Shown: positions 45,007 to 55,741 of the stretch, one piece after another
Position numbering within the stretch: position 1 is the first letter of the stretch
Layout of the letters: each line of letters opens with the position of its first letter
Assembly (NCBI RefSeq): GCF_012927455.1
Contig: NZ_JABBPE010000011.1
Coordinates: 1 to 64,000, forward strand
Source of the DNA: Polaromonas sp.
GTDB lineage: Bacteria; Pseudomonadota; Gammaproteobacteria; Burkholderiales; Burkholderiaceae_C
DNA: 64,000 nucleotides
Direction of reading: 5' to 3'
The notes under the pieces: generated by a model
What the model was told of the DNA's origin: nothing
The model's input: only the letters and a program-made list of their open reading frames with translations
The model's database searches: none
Program-made: the position numbers and the translations under genes

Positions 45007-45681
45007 ATGAACAGCCCGCAAAACCAGCCGCACTTTGAACTTTTCGCCTTCTGGCGCACCTCGGCCACCTACCGCGTGCGGGTAGCCCTGAACCTCAAGG
45101 GATTGACCGCGCATGAACGCATCGTGAACCTGGACGCTGGCGAGCAGCGCAGCGAAGCATTTTTGAAGATCAATCCGCTGGGTGCGATTCCGGCGCTCGT
45201 GGAGCCTGGCCATGCGCCGCTGACCCAGTCGCTGGCGATTCTGGAATTCCTCGATGAATTTCAGCCGGCCCCGCCCCTGCTGCCCAAGGACCTGCATGGC
45301 CGGGCGCGCGTGCGTTCGCTGGCTGCCATGCTGGCGGCCGACACGCACCCGCTGATCACCCCGCGCGTGAAGAAATACCTGGCGTCTTCGGCAGCCGGTT
45401 TTGACGATGCCGCCTGGCGCGCCTGGCAAATCCAGTGGTTCGGCACCGGCCTGGCCGCTGTCGAGCAGCGTCTGGCCGCTGACCAGGAAACCGGCTCGTT
45501 CTGCCATGGCGACACCCCCACCGTGGCCGATATCGTGCTGGCCAGCATCGTGGTGATGACTCGCCTGTTCAAGATCACGGTGCCCAACACGCCCACCATA
45601 GACCGCATCATGCAGTCGTGCGATGCGCACGCCGCGTTCGCCAGCGCGGAGCCTGCCCGCCAGCAGGGTGCTCCGGCCTGA
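45007..45681 (+). CDS. Glutathione S-transferase, maleylacetoacetate isomerase-like
   Basis: Started at ATG 45007 (224 residues); an upstream frame extension lacks support. The N-terminal thioredoxin-like domain has FAFWRTSATYRVRVALNLKGL, where zeta-class isomerases have SS/CSxRVRIAL, and later INPLGAIPALVEPG. The C-terminal helical domain has GDTPTVADIVLASIV. It may isomerise maleylacetoacetate or conjugate another electrophile with glutathione. Divergent from the TetR gene. Confidence 0.8.
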   Translation: MNSPQNQPHFELFAFWRTSATYRVRVALNLKGLTAHERIVNLDAGEQRSEAFLKINPLGAIPALVEPGHAPLTQSLAILEFLDEFQPAPPLLPKDLHGRARVRSLAAMLAADTHPLITPRVKKYLASSAAGFDDAAWRAWQIQWFGTGLAAVEQRLAADQETGSFCHGDTPTVADIVLASIVVMTRLFKITVPNTPTIDRIMQSCDAHAAFASAEPARQQGAPA

Positions 45682-45735
45682 GCCGTTCTGGATGCGATTT
45701 GCCCTTTTTCTTTTTCCTCAACTTCCCAATCTCTC

Positions 45736-46719
45736 ATGAAAACCCACACAAGCAAACAGTTCCGCACCTACTTGATGGCTGCCCTGACCGCCAGCGCCAC
45801 CCTCGGGCTTGCACCGCTGCAAAGTGCGCATGCCGCCGCGCCATTCGTTAAAACGTCGGCACCCGGCTACTACCGCATGATGCTGGGCGACTTTGAAGTC
45901 ACCGCCTTGTCGGACGGCACCGTGGACTTGCCGGTGGCCAAGCTGCTGACCCACACCACACCGGCCAAAGTCAACAAGGCACTGGCCCAATCGTTCATGA
46001 AAGCCCCGGTCGAAACATCGGTCAACACCTACCTCATCAACACCGGCAGCAAACTGGTCCTGATTGACACCGGCGCGGCCAAACTGTTTGGCCCGACCCT
46101 GGGCAACCTGCTGGCCAACCTGAAAGCTGCAGGCTACCAGCCCGAACAGGTCGATGAAATCTACATTACCCACATGCATCCTGACCACGTCGGCGGCCTG
46201 ATGGACGGCGACAAGATGGCCTTCCCGAATGCGACGGTGCGCGCTGACAAGCACGATGCTGATTACTGGCTGAGCCAGGCCAATCTGGACAAGGCTGCGC
46301 CTGAGGCCAAAGGTTTCTTTCAAGGCGCGATGGCGTCGTTGAATCCTTATGTCAAGGCCAGCCATTTCTCGACTTTTGAAGGCAGCACCAACCTGGTGCC
46401 CGGCATCAAGGCGGTCGCCGCGCCCGGCCATACCGCCGGCCACAGCGCCTACATGGTGGAGAGCAAGGGACAAAAGCTCCTGCTGTGGGGGGATGTGGTT
46501 CACGCGGCGGCGGTGCAATTTGACGATCCTGCCGTCACCATCGAGTTTGACGGCGATGCCAAATCAGCAGCGGTGCAGCGCAAGCAGGTCTTTGCCGACG
46601 CCGCCAAAAACGGCTACCTGGTGGGCGGCGCCCACATTTCGTTTCCAGGCATTGGCCATGTGCGTGCGAGCGGCAAGGGTTACGCCTGGGTGCCCGTGAA
46701 CTACGCCGTGGTTCGCTAG
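45736..46719 (+). CDS. Exported MBL-fold metallo-hydrolase
   Basis: A 327-residue protein with a signal peptide (LMAALTASATLGLAPLQSAHA). The metal-binding motif THMHPDHVGG and later His (APGHTAGHSAYM; LWGDVVHAAA) define the metallo-beta-lactamase fold. The relatives I recall include lactone-hydrolysing enzymes, but the substrate is not certain. It follows the GST gene by 54 bases and may share its regulation. Confidence 0.88.
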   Translation: MKTHTSKQFRTYLMAALTASATLGLAPLQSAHAAAPFVKTSAPGYYRMMLGDFEVTALSDGTVDLPVAKLLTHTTPAKVNKALAQSFMKAPVETSVNTYLINTGSKLVLIDTGAAKLFGPTLGNLLANLKAAGYQPEQVDEIYITHMHPDHVGGLMDGDKMAFPNATVRADKHDADYWLSQANLDKAAPEAKGFFQGAMASLNPYVKASHFSTFEGSTNLVPGIKAVAAPGHTAGHSAYMVESKGQKLLLWGDVVHAAAVQFDDPAVTIEFDGDAKSAAVQRKQVFADAAKNGYLVGGAHISFPGIGHVRASGKGYAWVPVNYAVVR

Positions 46720-46744
46720 ACCCGACGCGCGTCATCCGATAAAA

Positions 46745-46771
46745 GGGAAGGACCGCTTTGCGGCCTTTCCC
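46745..46771 (+). terminator. Hairpin after the MBL gene
   Basis: A 12-base stem GGGAAGGACCGC / GCGGCCTTTCCC with a three-base loop and two G-U pairs. There is no T-run, so termination strength is uncertain. Confidence 0.5.
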
Positions 46772-46858
46772 ATTGCCGGCACAGGCATCTTGGGGTGACA
46801 TCGGGTGGTTTTGGACTGATACTTGCCGTCCCACCATTCGACAGCCCCAGGCTCTGCC

Positions 46859-48238
46859 ATGAAGACACGTACCGAACGCGATACCTTTGGCCCGATTGAG
46901 GTGCCCGCCGAAAAATTATGGGGGGCGCAAACGCAGCGTTCGCTGCAGAACTTTGATATTTCGGGCGAGCAGCCGCCGCCCGAGCTGATCCGGGCGCTGG
47001 CGCAGATCAAGCGCTCGTCGGCCCTCGTCAATCACGCGCTGGGCCTGCAGGACGAGAATAAAACCCAGGCCATCGTGACGGCGGCCGATGAAGTGATTGC
47101 CGGCCAGCACGCGAACGAATTTCCGCTGGTGGTCTGGCAGACCGGCTCGGGCACCCAGACCAACATGAACGTCAACGAAGTGCTGGCCAACCGCGCCAGC
47201 GAACTGCTGGGCGGCGAGCGCGGCGATGCGCGGCTGGTGCATCCGAATGACGACGTGAACCGCAGCCAGTCGTCGAACGATGTGTTTCCAACCGCCATGC
47301 ATGTATCGGCGGTAGAGGGCATCACCAATCGGCTGCTGCCGGCGATTGAAAAGCTGCGCCCGACTTTGGCGCGGAAGGCCAGGGATTTTGACGGTATCGT
47401 GAAAATCGGCCGTACCCATTTGCAGGATGCGACGCCGCTGACGCTGGGCCAGGAGTTCTCCGGCTACGCGACGCAACTCGCGCACGGCGCGGCGCATGTG
47501 CGCGATGCGCTGCCGCATCTGTATGAACTGGCGCTGGGCGGAACCGCCGTCGGAACCGGGCTCAACGCGCCCAAGGGCTATGCCGAACAGGTGGCGGCTG
47601 AACTGGCGCGGCTGACCGGTTTGCCGTTTGTCACGGCGCCCAACAAGTTCGAAGCGCTGGCCTCGTGCGACGCGCTGGTCCATGCCCACGGCGCGCTGAA
47701 AACGCTGGCCGCCAGCCTGATGAAAATCGCCAACGACGTGCGCTGGCTTGCCAGCGGCCCGCGCAGCGGTATTGGCGAGCTGAGCATTCCCGAGAACGAG
47801 CCGGGCTCGTCGATCATGCCGGGCAAGGTCAATCCGACGCAAAGCGAGGCGCTGACCATGCTGTGCTGCCAGGTGTTCGGCAACGACGTGGCGATCAACT
47901 TTGGCGGCGCGTCGGGCAACTTCGAGCTGAACGTGTTCCGGCCGATGATTGCGCACAACTTCTTGCAAAGTGTGCGCCTGCTGGCCGACGGCATGGTGAG
48001 TTTTAACGACCATTGCGCCGTCGGCATCGAGCCGAATCGCGAGCGCATTGCAGAGCTGGTCGGCCGTTCGCTGATGCTGGTGACGGCGCTCAATCCGCAT
48101 ATCGGCTACGACAAGGCCGCTTTCATCGCCAAAAAGGCGCACAGGGAGGGAAGCAGCCTGCGCGAGGCGGCGATTGCCTCGGGCCATGTCACGGCCGAAC
48201 AGTTCGACGCCTGGGTGGTGCCGCAGAACATGGTCTGA
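46859..48238 (+). CDS. fumC: Fumarate hydratase class II
   Basis: Started at ATG 46859 (459 residues), [25 protein letters not shown], the normal family start. The signature [13 protein letters not shown] is present, as is the active-site region [20 protein letters not shown]. This oxygen-stable, iron-free enzyme forms a tetramer and complements the class I fumarase nearby. A 45-bp repeat follows in the spacer. Confidence 0.96.
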   Translation: MKTRTERDTFGPIEVPAEKLWGAQTQRSLQNFDISGEQPPPELIRALAQIKRSSALVNHALGLQDENKTQAIVTAADEVIAGQHANEFPLVVWQTGSGTQTNMNVNEVLANRASELLGGERGDARLVHPNDDVNRSQSSNDVFPTAMHVSAVEGITNRLLPAIEKLRPTLARKARDFDGIVKIGRTHLQDATPLTLGQEFSGYATQLAHGAAHVRDALPHLYELALGGTAVGTGLNAPKGYAEQVAAELARLTGLPFVTAPNKFEALASCDALVHAHGALKTLAASLMKIANDVRWLASGPRSGIGELSIPENEPGSSIMPGKVNPTQSEALTMLCCQVFGNDVAINFGGASGNFELNVFRPMIAHNFLQSVRLLADGMVSFNDHCAVGIEPNRERIAELVGRSLMLVTALNPHIGYDKAAFIAKKAHREGSSLREAAIASGHVTAEQFDAWVVPQNMV

Positions 48239-48252
48239 AAAAGGCGCTATCT

Positions 48253-48297
48253 GCTATCGTTTAAATAGCTGATAGCACCCGTCCTGATTGCGCTAGA
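48253..48297 (-). repeat. 45-bp dispersed repeat, copy 7
   Basis: Minus-strand GCCTCTAGCGC ... ACGGGTGCTATCAGCTAT ... ATAGC; in the spacer after fumC and before the convergent yqhA gene. Confidence 0.75.
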
Positions 48298-48308
48298 GGC
48301 TTATTTGA

Positions 48309-48911
48309 TCAATGTTTTTGGGCCGCGATGCCCGACATGATCTTGTCGGTGTAGGCAATAGCCAACGCAGAAAGCAGGAACGCGATGTGAATCACCGTCT
48401 GCGCAATCAGCACCCGGTCGCTGTAGTTGTCGGCATTGATGAAGGTTTTTAGCAGGTGAATTGAACTGATGCCAATAATGGCCGTGGCCAGCTTGACCTT
48501 CAACACTGAAGCATTCACATGGCTCAGCCACTCGGGCTGGTCGGGGTGTCCTTCCAGGTCCATGCGGCTGACAAAGGTTTCATAGCCGCCCACGATCACC
48601 ATGATCAGCAGGTTGGAAATCATGACCACGTCGATCAGCGCCAGCACGACCAGCATGATGACGGTCTCATTCAAGGCCGTGATGGGCGTGGTGGTTTTGT
48701 AGCCGATGCTGCTGATCAGCGCCTGCACGGCGGTCTGGCTGCCAAAGGCGGCTTCGATCAGATGCATCAACTCCACCAGGAAGTGAACCACGTAGACCGC
48801 CTGCGCGGCAATCAGCCCCAGGTAGAGCGGCAACTGTAGCCAGCGGCTGGCAAAAATCAGCTTGGGCAGCGGGCGAAGTGGGGAGGCTTTGGGCGCGATG
48901 GGTTCTGTCAT
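48309..48911 (-). CDS. YqhA/UPF0114 family membrane protein
   Basis: A 200-residue inner-membrane protein with several hydrophobic segments ([37 protein letters not shown]). Its TVIM ... [16 protein letters not shown] region is the family hallmark. Function unknown; relatives are found in many proteobacteria. Confidence 0.85.
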   Translation of the reverse strand: MTEPIAPKASPLRPLPKLIFASRWLQLPLYLGLIAAQAVYVVHFLVELMHLIEAAFGSQTAVQALISSIGYKTTTPITALNETVIMLVVLALIDVVMISNLLIMVIVGGYETFVSRMDLEGHPDQPEWLSHVNASVLKVKLATAIIGISSIHLLKTFINADNYSDRVLIAQTVIHIAFLLSALAIAYTDKIMSGIAAQKH

Positions 48912-49060
48912 GGAGGGGTTCTGAGTTTTGCTGGATTGTAGAGGCCCACCATAAGCCCCGAGTGGCGCCTGGAACTTGTAAGATTCAAGCCAGTCAGTGC
49001 TTTGTAAGTGCGAAACCCGACAGTAACGCGCATTCCCATGTCAAACCGGAGACAACAACC

Positions 49061-51067
49061 ATGACCACGATCACTTCCCCTAGCGCTTCCACCGAATCCA
49101 TGCTGGTTGAAAACCGCGTATTTCCGCCCAGCGAAGCCATGGTCAAAGCCGCCCGTATCTCGGGTATGGGCGCTTACAACGCGCTGTGCGCAGAGGCCGA
49201 AAACGACTTCGAAGGTTTCTGGGCTCGGCTGGCGCGCGAAAACGTCGTCTGGAACAAGCCATTCACCCAGACGCTGGATGAGTCCAACGCGCCGTTTTAC
49301 CAATGGTTTGCCGACGGCGAACTCAATGCCTCGGCCAACTGCCTGGACAAGCACATGGGCACCCCGGTCGAGAACAAGACCGCGGTGATTTTCGAGGCCG
49401 ACGACGGGACCGTCACCAAGACCACGTACAAGCAATTGCTGGCCCGGGTCAGCCAGTTTGCCAATGCGCTCAAGGCCGAAGGCATCAAAAAGGGGGACCG
49501 GGTGCTGGTCTATATGCCAATGACGCTGGAAGGCGTGATTGCCATGCAGGCCTGCGCGCGCATAGGCGCCACACACAGCGTGGTGTTTGGCGGCTTTTCG
49601 GCCAAGGCGCTGCAAGAACGCATCATCGACGCCGGAGCGGTCGCTGTCATCACGACCAATTTCCAGATGCGCGGCGGCAAGGAATTGCCGCTCAAGGCCA
49701 TCGTCGATGAAGGCCTGGCGATGGGCGGCTGCGAGTCCATCAAAACCGTGCTGGTGTACCAGCGCACGGCCACCGCCTGCAACATGGTGGCTGGGCGCGA
49801 CAAAACCTTTGACCAGGCACTGGCCGGCCAAAGTACCGAATGCGCGCCGGTGCCCGTGGGCGCCGAGCACCCGCTGTTTATTCTTTACACCTCGGGCTCC
49901 ACCGGCAAGCCCAAGGGCGTGCAGCATTCGACCGGCGGCTACCTGCTGTGGGCCAAGGTCACGATGGACTGGACCTTTGACCTGAAGCCGGCCGACGTGT
50001 TCTGGTGCACCGCCGACATCGGCTGGATCACCGGCCACACCTATGTCGCCTACGGCCCGCTGGCCGCTGGCGCCACACAAATCATTTTTGAAGGCATTCC
50101 GACCTACCCGAACGCCGGGCGCTTCTGGCAGATGATCGAGCGTCACAAATGCTCGATCTTTTACACCGCGCCAACGGCTATCCGCTCGCTCATCAAGGCG
50201 GCAGAGGCCGACGAAAAAGTGCATCCGGACCGTTCGGATCTGTCCAGCCTGCGCATTCTGGGCTCGGTCGGCGAACCGATCAACCCCGAGGCCTGGATGT
50301 GGTACTACAAAAACATCGGTCATGAGCAATGCCCTATCGTCGACACCTTCTGGCAGACCGAAACCGGTGGCCACATGATGACGCCGCTGCCGGGCGCCAC
50401 GCCGCTGGTGCCGGGCAGTTGCACGCTGCCGCTGCCGGGCATCATGGCGGCGATTGTGGACGAGGTCGGCAACGACATTGCCAATGGCACGGGCGGCATC
50501 CTGGTCGTGAAGCGGCCCTGGCCGTCAATGATCCGCACCATCTGGAATGATCCGGCGCGCTTCAAGACCAGCTATTTCCCGGAAGAAATGGGCGGCAAGC
50601 TCTACCTGGCCGGCGATGGCGCGGTGCGCAGCGCCGACCGCGGCTACTTCCGCATCACCGGTCGCATCGACGACGTGCTCAACGTCTCAGGCCACCGCAT
50701 GGGCACGATGGAAATCGAATCGGCGCTGGTGGCCAAGAGCGACCTGGTGGCCGAAGCCGCCGTGGTTGGCCGTCCCGATGATTTGACGGGCGAGGCCATC
50801 TGCGCCTTTGTGGTGCTCAAGCGCCCCTTGCCGACAGGCGAGGAGGGCAAGAAACTGGCCAAGGAATTGCGTGACTGGGTGGCCAAGGAGATCGGTCCGA
50901 TCGCCAAGCCCAAGGACATCCGCTTCGCCGAAAACCTGCCCAAGACCCGCTCCGGCAAGATCATGCGCCGCCTGCTGCGCTCCATTGCCAAGGGCGAAGC
51001 GGTTACACAGGACACCTCGACACTCGAAAACCCGGCGATTCTGGACCAGCTGGGCCAAGCTTATTAA
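49061..51067 (+). CDS. acs: Acetyl-CoA synthetase
   Basis: Started at ATG 49061 (668 residues), with CGGAGAC upstream; longer frames read through the spacer. The AMP-binding motif is [14 protein letters not shown], and the C-terminal acetylation-site Lys is in [14 protein letters not shown]. It activates acetate for the TCA cycle. Length is slightly above the 650 typical of E. coli Acs. A 45-bp repeat and a bidirectional terminator follow. Confidence 0.97.
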   Translation: MTTITSPSASTESMLVENRVFPPSEAMVKAARISGMGAYNALCAEAENDFEGFWARLARENVVWNKPFTQTLDESNAPFYQWFADGELNASANCLDKHMGTPVENKTAVIFEADDGTVTKTTYKQLLARVSQFANALKAEGIKKGDRVLVYMPMTLEGVIAMQACARIGATHSVVFGGFSAKALQERIIDAGAVAVITTNFQMRGGKELPLKAIVDEGLAMGGCESIKTVLVYQRTATACNMVAGRDKTFDQALAGQSTECAPVPVGAEHPLFILYTSGSTGKPKGVQHSTGGYLLWAKVTMDWTFDLKPADVFWCTADIGWITGHTYVAYGPLAAGATQIIFEGIPTYPNAGRFWQMIERHKCSIFYTAPTAIRSLIKAAEADEKVHPDRSDLSSLRILGSVGEPINPEAWMWYYKNIGHEQCPIVDTFWQTETGGHMMTPLPGATPLVPGSCTLPLPGIMAAIVDEVGNDIANGTGGILVVKRPWPSMIRTIWNDPARFKTSYFPEEMGGKLYLAGDGAVRSADRGYFRITGRIDDVLNVSGHRMGTMEIESALVAKSDLVAEAAVVGRPDDLTGEAICAFVVLKRPLPTGEEGKKLAKELRDWVAKEIGPIAKPKDIRFAENLPKTRSGKIMRRLLRSIAKGEAVTQDTSTLENPAILDQLGQAY

Positions 51068-51088
51068 GAACGCGATGGCACCTCAGGG

Positions 51089-51136
51089 TGCTATTAAAGT
51101 GATAGCTGCTTGCGCCCGTGGATAATGGGCTAGAGC
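51089..51136 (-). repeat. 45-bp dispersed repeat, copy 8
   Basis: Minus-strand GGCTCTAGCCCATTATCCAC, then GGGCGCAAGCAGCTAT and AATAGC; just after the acs stop. Confidence 0.9.
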
Positions 51137-51177
51137 CATAAATTGTTATGAAGTGGCAGAAAAAGCCATAAAAAAAA

Positions 51178-51199
51178 CCCGCTCAGTGAGCGGGCTTTT
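51178..51199. terminator. Terminator between acs and the cytochrome gene
   Basis: CCCGCTC / GAGCGGG arms with a three-base loop, flanked by A and T runs, so it can act in both directions for the convergent genes. Confidence 0.85.
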
Positions 51200-51219
51200 T
51201 GCTGGCAGATAGACGCTGA

Positions 51220-51534
51220 TTACTTCTGCGTCAGGATCCAGGCCACCAATTTCTTGGCTTCGTCAGGCGTGACCTGGGCATTGGCGGGCATGGGCACGGG
51301 GCCCCAGACGCCGGAGCCGCCTTTGATCACTTTGGTTGCGAGCTTGTCGGCGGCGTCTTTCTGGCCGGCGTACTTGGCTGCGACATCCTTGTACGAAGGT
51401 CCCACCAGTTTTTTATCGATAGCGTGGCAAGCCATGCAGTTCTTGGCGGTGGCCAGCGCCATATCGGCCATTGCGGGCGTGGTTACTGCAAAACCTGCAG
51501 CCAGGGAAGCGATTGCCAAAAGAATACGTTTCAT
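51220..51534 (-). CDS. Cytochrome c551/c8-type monohaem protein
   Basis: Started at ATG 51534 (104 residues), which opens a cleavable signal peptide (MKRILLAIASLAAGFAVTTPAMA). The haem site is CMACH at residues 33-37 and the axial Met is likely in VPMPANAQ. A soluble periplasmic electron carrier, of the type that can donate to NosZ, nitrite reductase or cytochrome c peroxidase. Confidence 0.93.
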   Translation of the reverse strand: MKRILLAIASLAAGFAVTTPAMADMALATAKNCMACHAIDKKLVGPSYKDVAAKYAGQKDAADKLATKVIKGGSGVWGPVPMPANAQVTPDEAKKLVAWILTQK

Positions 51535-51667
51535 CGGATGTCCTCTAAAGGGTAGTGATGGAAAGGTTACAGTCAACCAACGTTATTGTAGTGGTGCCGG
51601 TTGACTCATGGTCCGGGCAGGCGATTGGGAGCACCGCTTGTTCCGGCAAGAATTTTTGGAGTTTGCT

Positions 51668-51910
51668 GTGTATTTTTTAATGATTGGCTTGGTCGCATTG
51701 ACCCTGAAATATCTGGAGATTGGGCCGGTCGCCGACTGGAGCTGGTGGGTCGTATTGCTGCCTTTTGCGCTCGCAGCGGCCTGGTGGGCCTGGGCTGACG
51801 CCTCGGGCTATACCAAACAAAAGGAAGTCGACAAGATGGACAAGCGCAAGCAGGACCGCATTGACCGGCAGCGCGACGCTATGGGCTTGCAGCCAAAAAA
51901 AAGAAAGTAA
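51668..51910 (+). CDS. Small Trp-rich membrane protein (TIGR04438 type)
   Basis: I start at GTG 51668 (80 residues), preceded by TTTGGAG at suitable distance; a longer frame begins at 51608. The pattern WSWWVVLLPFALAAAWWAWADASGYTK followed by a charged helical tail (MDKRKQDRIDRQRDAMGL) is the family hallmark. Two membrane segments are predicted. Function unknown. Confidence 0.85.
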   Translation: MYFLMIGLVALTLKYLEIGPVADWSWWVVLLPFALAAAWWAWADASGYTKQKEVDKMDKRKQDRIDRQRDAMGLQPKKRK

Positions 51911-51944
51911 AGAGCCCGCGAAGTCTGTAACTTACGGGCTCTTT
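51909..51944. terminator. Terminator between the Trp-rich gene and ilvD
   Basis: AAGAGCCCG / CGGGCTCTT arms with a loop of about 16 bases and a T end; usable by both convergent genes. Confidence 0.7.
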
Positions 51945-51972
51945 CAAAACGCCACAAAGTAGCTAGCTGGAC

Positions 51973-53667
51973 TCAATAGTCGTCGAGCACCGCACCCTTG
52001 CTGGCGCTTGATGCATTAAAGGCAAACTTGGCCTGCACGCCGCGGGTGTAGCGTGGCGCCGGCGCTTTCCAGCCGACCTTGCGGCTTTCCAGTTCGGCAT
52101 CGCTGATGTTCAGTTGCAGCAGCAGCTGTCTGGCATCAATCGTGATCGAGTCGCCTTCCCGGATGAACGCGATGTTGCCGCCAGCCGCCGCCTCTGGCGC
52201 GACGTGGCCTACCACCATGCCCCAGGTGCCGCCGGAAAAGCGCCCGTCGGTGATCAGGCCCACACTTTCGCCCAGACCGGCGCCAATCAGCGCGCCGGTG
52301 GGTGCCAGCATTTCCGGCATGCCGGGGCCGCCCTTGGGGCCAAGGTAGCGCAAGACCATCACGTCGCCGGCGACGATCTTTCCGGCCAGGATGGCGGCGA
52401 GGCCGGACTGCTCATCATCAAACACGCGCGCTGGCCCGGTCATCACGGGGTTCTTCAGGCCAGTGATTTTGGCGACGCAGCCTTCGGGCGACAGATTGCC
52501 CTTGAGAATGGCCAGGTGACCCTGGGCGTACATCGGCTTGTCGATAGGCCGAATCACGTCCTGGTCGGCCCGCGGGGCATCGGGCACGTCTTTGAGTACT
52601 TCGGCAATGGTCTGGCCCGAAATTGTCACGCAGTCGCCGTGCAGCAGGCCGGCCACCAGCAGCGTCTTCATGACTTGCGGAATGCCGCCTGCCAGGTGCA
52701 GGTCGACCGCCAGATATTGGCCGGACGGTTTGAGGTTGCACAGAACCGGGGTTTTCTGGCGCACGCGCTCGAAGTCGTCAATCGTCCACTGCACGCCTGC
52801 CGCATGCGCAATTGCCAGAAAGTGCAGCACGGCGTTGGTCGAGCCGCCGGTGGCCATGATCACGGCGACGGCATTTTCAATCGATTTTTTTGTCACGATG
52901 TCGCGCGGCTTGAGGTCCTTTTTGACCGCTTCAATCAATACCTTGGCCGATTCTTTGGCCGAGTTCATTTTCTCGTCGTGCGGATTGGCCATGGTGCTGG
53001 AGTAGGGCAGCGAAATGCCGAGCGCCTCGAAGGCACTGGACATGGTGTTGGCCGTGTACATGCCGCCGCAGCTGCCGGTACCGGGAACGGCGCGGCGCTC
53101 GATCTGCAGCAGGTCCTCGTCGCTCATGCGGCCGGCGGCATTTTCGCCGACGGCTTCAAACACGCTGACGATGTTCAGGTCTTTGCCCTTGTAAGTGCCC
53201 GGCAATATGGTGCCGCCATAGACATAAATCGCCGGCACGTTGGCGCGCAGCATGCCCATCAGGCCGCCCGGCATGTTCTTGTCGCAGCCGCCGATGACCA
53301 CCACGCCATCCATCCACTGGCCCTGCACGCAGGTTTCGATGCAGTCGGAAATGACTTCGCGGCTCACCAGCGAGTACTTCATGCCCTCGGTGCCCATGGC
53401 CATGCCATCGGAAATGGTCGGCGTGCCAAACACCTGCGCGTTGCCGCCGGCTTCTTCAATCGCCGCAATAGCTGCGTCCGCCAGCTTTTGCAGGCCGCTG
53501 TTGCACGGCGTGATGGTGCTGTGCCCATTGGCGACGCCGATCATGGGCTTCTTGAAGTCGGCTTCTTCGTAACCCATGGCGTAGTACATGGATCGGTTGG
53601 GCGCGCGCGACTTCCCTTCCGTGATGTTTTTGCTGCGCGGGTTGAGTTGGATGGTTTTGGTTTCCAT
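51973..53667 (-). CDS. ilvD: Dihydroxy-acid dehydratase
   Basis: A 564-residue [Fe-S] dehydratase for branched-chain amino acid synthesis. Cluster Cys residues are visible in GCDKNMPGG and [15 protein letters not shown]. The C-terminal domain has the typical [20 protein letters not shown]. It converts dihydroxy-acids to 2-keto acids before transamination to Val or Ile. Divergent from a LysR regulator. Confidence 0.96.
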   Translation of the reverse strand: METKTIQLNPRSKNITEGKSRAPNRSMYYAMGYEEADFKKPMIGVANGHSTITPCNSGLQKLADAAIAAIEEAGGNAQVFGTPTISDGMAMGTEGMKYSLVSREVISDCIETCVQGQWMDGVVVIGGCDKNMPGGLMGMLRANVPAIYVYGGTILPGTYKGKDLNIVSVFEAVGENAAGRMSDEDLLQIERRAVPGTGSCGGMYTANTMSSAFEALGISLPYSSTMANPHDEKMNSAKESAKVLIEAVKKDLKPRDIVTKKSIENAVAVIMATGGSTNAVLHFLAIAHAAGVQWTIDDFERVRQKTPVLCNLKPSGQYLAVDLHLAGGIPQVMKTLLVAGLLHGDCVTISGQTIAEVLKDVPDAPRADQDVIRPIDKPMYAQGHLAILKGNLSPEGCVAKITGLKNPVMTGPARVFDDEQSGLAAILAGKIVAGDVMVLRYLGPKGGPGMPEMLAPTGALIGAGLGESVGLITDGRFSGGTWGMVVGHVAPEAAAGGNIAFIREGDSITIDARQLLLQLNISDAELESRKVGWKAPAPRYTRGVQAKFAFNASSASKGAVLDDY

Positions 53668-53760
53668 GGGGCGCCTTTTTGAGGTCTGGTGAAGTCAGGT
53701 GATGAGGACGAGGTGGACGAAACGCCAAGTATCGGCGCTTTGACTGATTCTTTCTAATCC

Positions 53761-53780
53761 ATTATTTATGCTGTATTAAT
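53761..53780. promoter_or_regulatory. Possible LysR-type binding site
   Basis: ATTA-N12-TAAT dyad in the divergent ilvD / lysR gap. It is compatible with the T-N11-A rule for LysR proteins. Confidence 0.35.
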
Positions 53781-53791
53781 ATCTACTGCAT

Positions 53792-54787
53792 ATGAAAGAT
53801 CCCGTCGCCCGCACAGTCACCCGCACAGTCACCCGCACTTATTCCCGCCAACCACCGTTGATCGAGCTGCGGCTTTGGCGCCAGTTCATCGCCGTGGCCG
53901 AAGAGCTCCATTTCAGCCGCGCCGCCCAGCGCCTGAACATGACTCAGCCGCCGCTGACCCAGGCGATTGCCCAGCTGGAGGCCGCGCTCGGGCTCAGATT
54001 GTTCGAGCGCACCAAGCGCAGCGTTCAACTCACTGCCGCAGGTGCCGCTTTGCTGCCCGAGGCGCACGACCTGCTGGCGCGTGCCAGCGCCTTGCCCGCC
54101 TATGCGCGCGCCAGCGCCGACGGCGAAGCGGGGCGCTTGCGGCTGGCCTTTGTCTCCACCGTCGGCTTCGATTTGCTGCCGCGCTGGGTGCTGGCCTTTC
54201 GCGCGCAGCACCCCAAGGTGCAGCTCGAGCTGATCGAAGCCACTGGCGATGTGCAGCTGCTGGCTTTTGAGCGCGCCGAAATCGACGCCGGTTTTATCCT
54301 TCATTCGCCTGGCTTTGCACCGCCCGGCCTGGCGTGCCAGCGGGTGGCGCACGATCCGCTGCGGCTGGCGCTGCCCGAACACAGCGCTCTGGCAGCCAAG
54401 ACCAGGCTCACGCTGAAGGACTTGCTGGACCAGCCCCTGGTGATTTTTCCGCGACGCATCCTGCCTTCGCTCTACGACGCGATTTTTGCGATGTACCATG
54501 CCGCCGGTCAGTTACCGAGCGTGGCGCAGGAAGCCATCCAGATGCAGACCATCGTCAATCTGGTGTCGGCCGGCCTCGGTATCGCCTGGGTGCCCGATAG
54601 CGTGCGCCAGTTCCAGCGGCCGGGCGTGGTGTACCGCTGTGTTTCGGCGGGCAGCTCGAAGGGCGCCTCAAGCGGCAGGGCGCCAATTCAAATGCCGGGC
54701 TGCGAAACCAGCCTGGTCTGGTCCGAGGCTAGCAGCAACCCGGTGCTGCAGCGTTTTGTGGCATTTATCGGCCAGCCCCTCGGCTGA
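53792..54787 (+). CDS. LysR-family regulator
   Basis: A 331-residue regulator. The DNA-binding domain is LRLWRQFIAVAEELHFSRAAQRLNMTQPPLTQAIAQLEAALG. Family members usually start just before that; here 22 extra residues (about 1-22) are encoded largely by a 12-base tandem repeat. The effector domain follows (RLRLAFVSTVGFDLLPRWV). It lies divergent from ilvD, so a link to branched-chain amino acid synthesis is possible but not shown. Confidence 0.88.
   Translation: MKDPVARTVTRTVTRTYSRQPPLIELRLWRQFIAVAEELHFSRAAQRLNMTQPPLTQAIAQLEAALGLRLFERTKRSVQLTAAGAALLPEAHDLLARASALPAYARASADGEAGRLRLAFVSTVGFDLLPRWVLAFRAQHPKVQLELIEATGDVQLLAFERAEIDAGFILHSPGFAPPGLACQRVAHDPLRLALPEHSALAAKTRLTLKDLLDQPLVIFPRRILPSLYDAIFAMYHAAGQLPSVAQEAIQMQTIVNLVSAGLGIAWVPDSVRQFQRPGVVYRCVSAGSSKGASSGRAPIQMPGCETSLVWSEASSNPVLQRFVAFIGQPLG
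53808..53838 (+). repeat. 12-base tandem repeat in the LysR start
   Basis: CCCGCACAGTCA repeated 2.6 times, encoding VTRTVTRT. Being a multiple of three, copy change would keep the frame. Confidence 0.8.
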
Positions 54788-54925
54788 GGACGGCGCCCCG
54801 GCCTCGTCGAGGGGGGCCACCAAACGAAGCGCTGGGCCGCCTCAAACAGAGCTCGGTCTCTGCTCGAGAAACAAGAGGCAGCATAGCGCCGAAGGCACCC
54901 GCAGTGACAAGGCAAAATATCCCCC

Positions 54926-55741
54926 ATGCTTATTCATCCCGAAATCAATCCCGTTGCACTCCAGCTGGGCCCGCTCGCCATTCACTGGTACGGCCTGACC
55001 TACCTGGCGGCTTTTGGCCTGTTCTTTTTGCTGGCTACCTTGCGCCTGCGGCATCAACCGTATGCCGCCATCACCGGCCCCGGCGCCTGGTCCCGCCGGG
55101 ACATTGAAGACATTCTGTTTCTGGGCGTGATGGGCGTGATCATCGGCGGGCGCCTCGGTTACTGCCTGTTCTACAAGCCCGCGTACTACGCCGCTCATCC
55201 GCTGGAAATTCTGGCAGTCTGGCAAGGCGGCATGAGCTTTCATGGCGGCTTGTTGGGCGTGCTGGTTTCTCAGCTCTGGTTTGCGCGCTCGCGCCAGCGG
55301 CCCTGGCTGCAGGTGATGGACTTTGTGGCGCCTTGCGTGCCAACCGGGCTGGCGGCCGGGCGCGTCGGCAACTTCATCAATGGCGAACTGTGGGGGCGTT
55401 TCAGTGCGCCTGATTTGCCGTGGGGCATGGTTTTCAGGCACAGCGGCTCGCTGCAGCCGCGGCATCCCTCGCAGGTTTACCAGTTTTTGCTGGAAGGTCT
55501 GCTGCTGTTCGTGCTGCTGTGGCTGTACGCGCGCAAACCGCGCAAGATGGGCCAGGTTTCGGGCGCCTTCCTGGTCGGCTATGGGGTGTTCCGTTTCATT
55601 GCCGAGTTCTTCCGCGAACCCGACGATTTTCTCGGCATTCTGGCGCTCGGCATGAGCATGGGCCAATGGCTGTGCATCCCCATGATCGGGGCCGGCGTCT
55701 GGCTCTGGATGTGGGCTTCAAAACGGCCGCAGCCCATATAA
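54926..55741 (+). CDS. lgt: Phosphatidylglycerol-prolipoprotein diacylglyceryl transferase
   Basis: A 271-residue membrane enzyme. The family signature [18 protein letters not shown] is present, along with the substrate-binding motif HGGLLGVL. It adds diacylglycerol to the lipobox Cys of lipoproteins. The stop codon (55739-55741) falls inside a 45-bp repeat copy, so the last residues (PQPI) are supplied by the repeat. Confidence 0.96.
   Translation: MLIHPEINPVALQLGPLAIHWYGLTYLAAFGLFFLLATLRLRHQPYAAITGPGAWSRRDIEDILFLGVMGVIIGGRLGYCLFYKPAYYAAHPLEILAVWQGGMSFHGGLLGVLVSQLWFARSRQRPWLQVMDFVAPCVPTGLAAGRVGNFINGELWGRFSAPDLPWGMVFRHSGSLQPRHPSQVYQFLLEGLLLFVLLWLYARKPRKMGQVSGAFLVGYGVFRFIAEFFREPDDFLGILALGMSMGQWLCIPMIGAGVWLWMWASKRPQPI

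Noticed and set aside
48303..48315. TTGATCAA next to the yqhA stop as a possible FNR site
   Set aside because: The two half-sites lack the four-base spacer, and it lies at a 3' gene end.
52114..53682. 522-codon plus-strand open frame opposite ilvD
   Set aside because: Shadow frame with low-complexity His/Gln/Arg content; ilvD on the other strand is complete.
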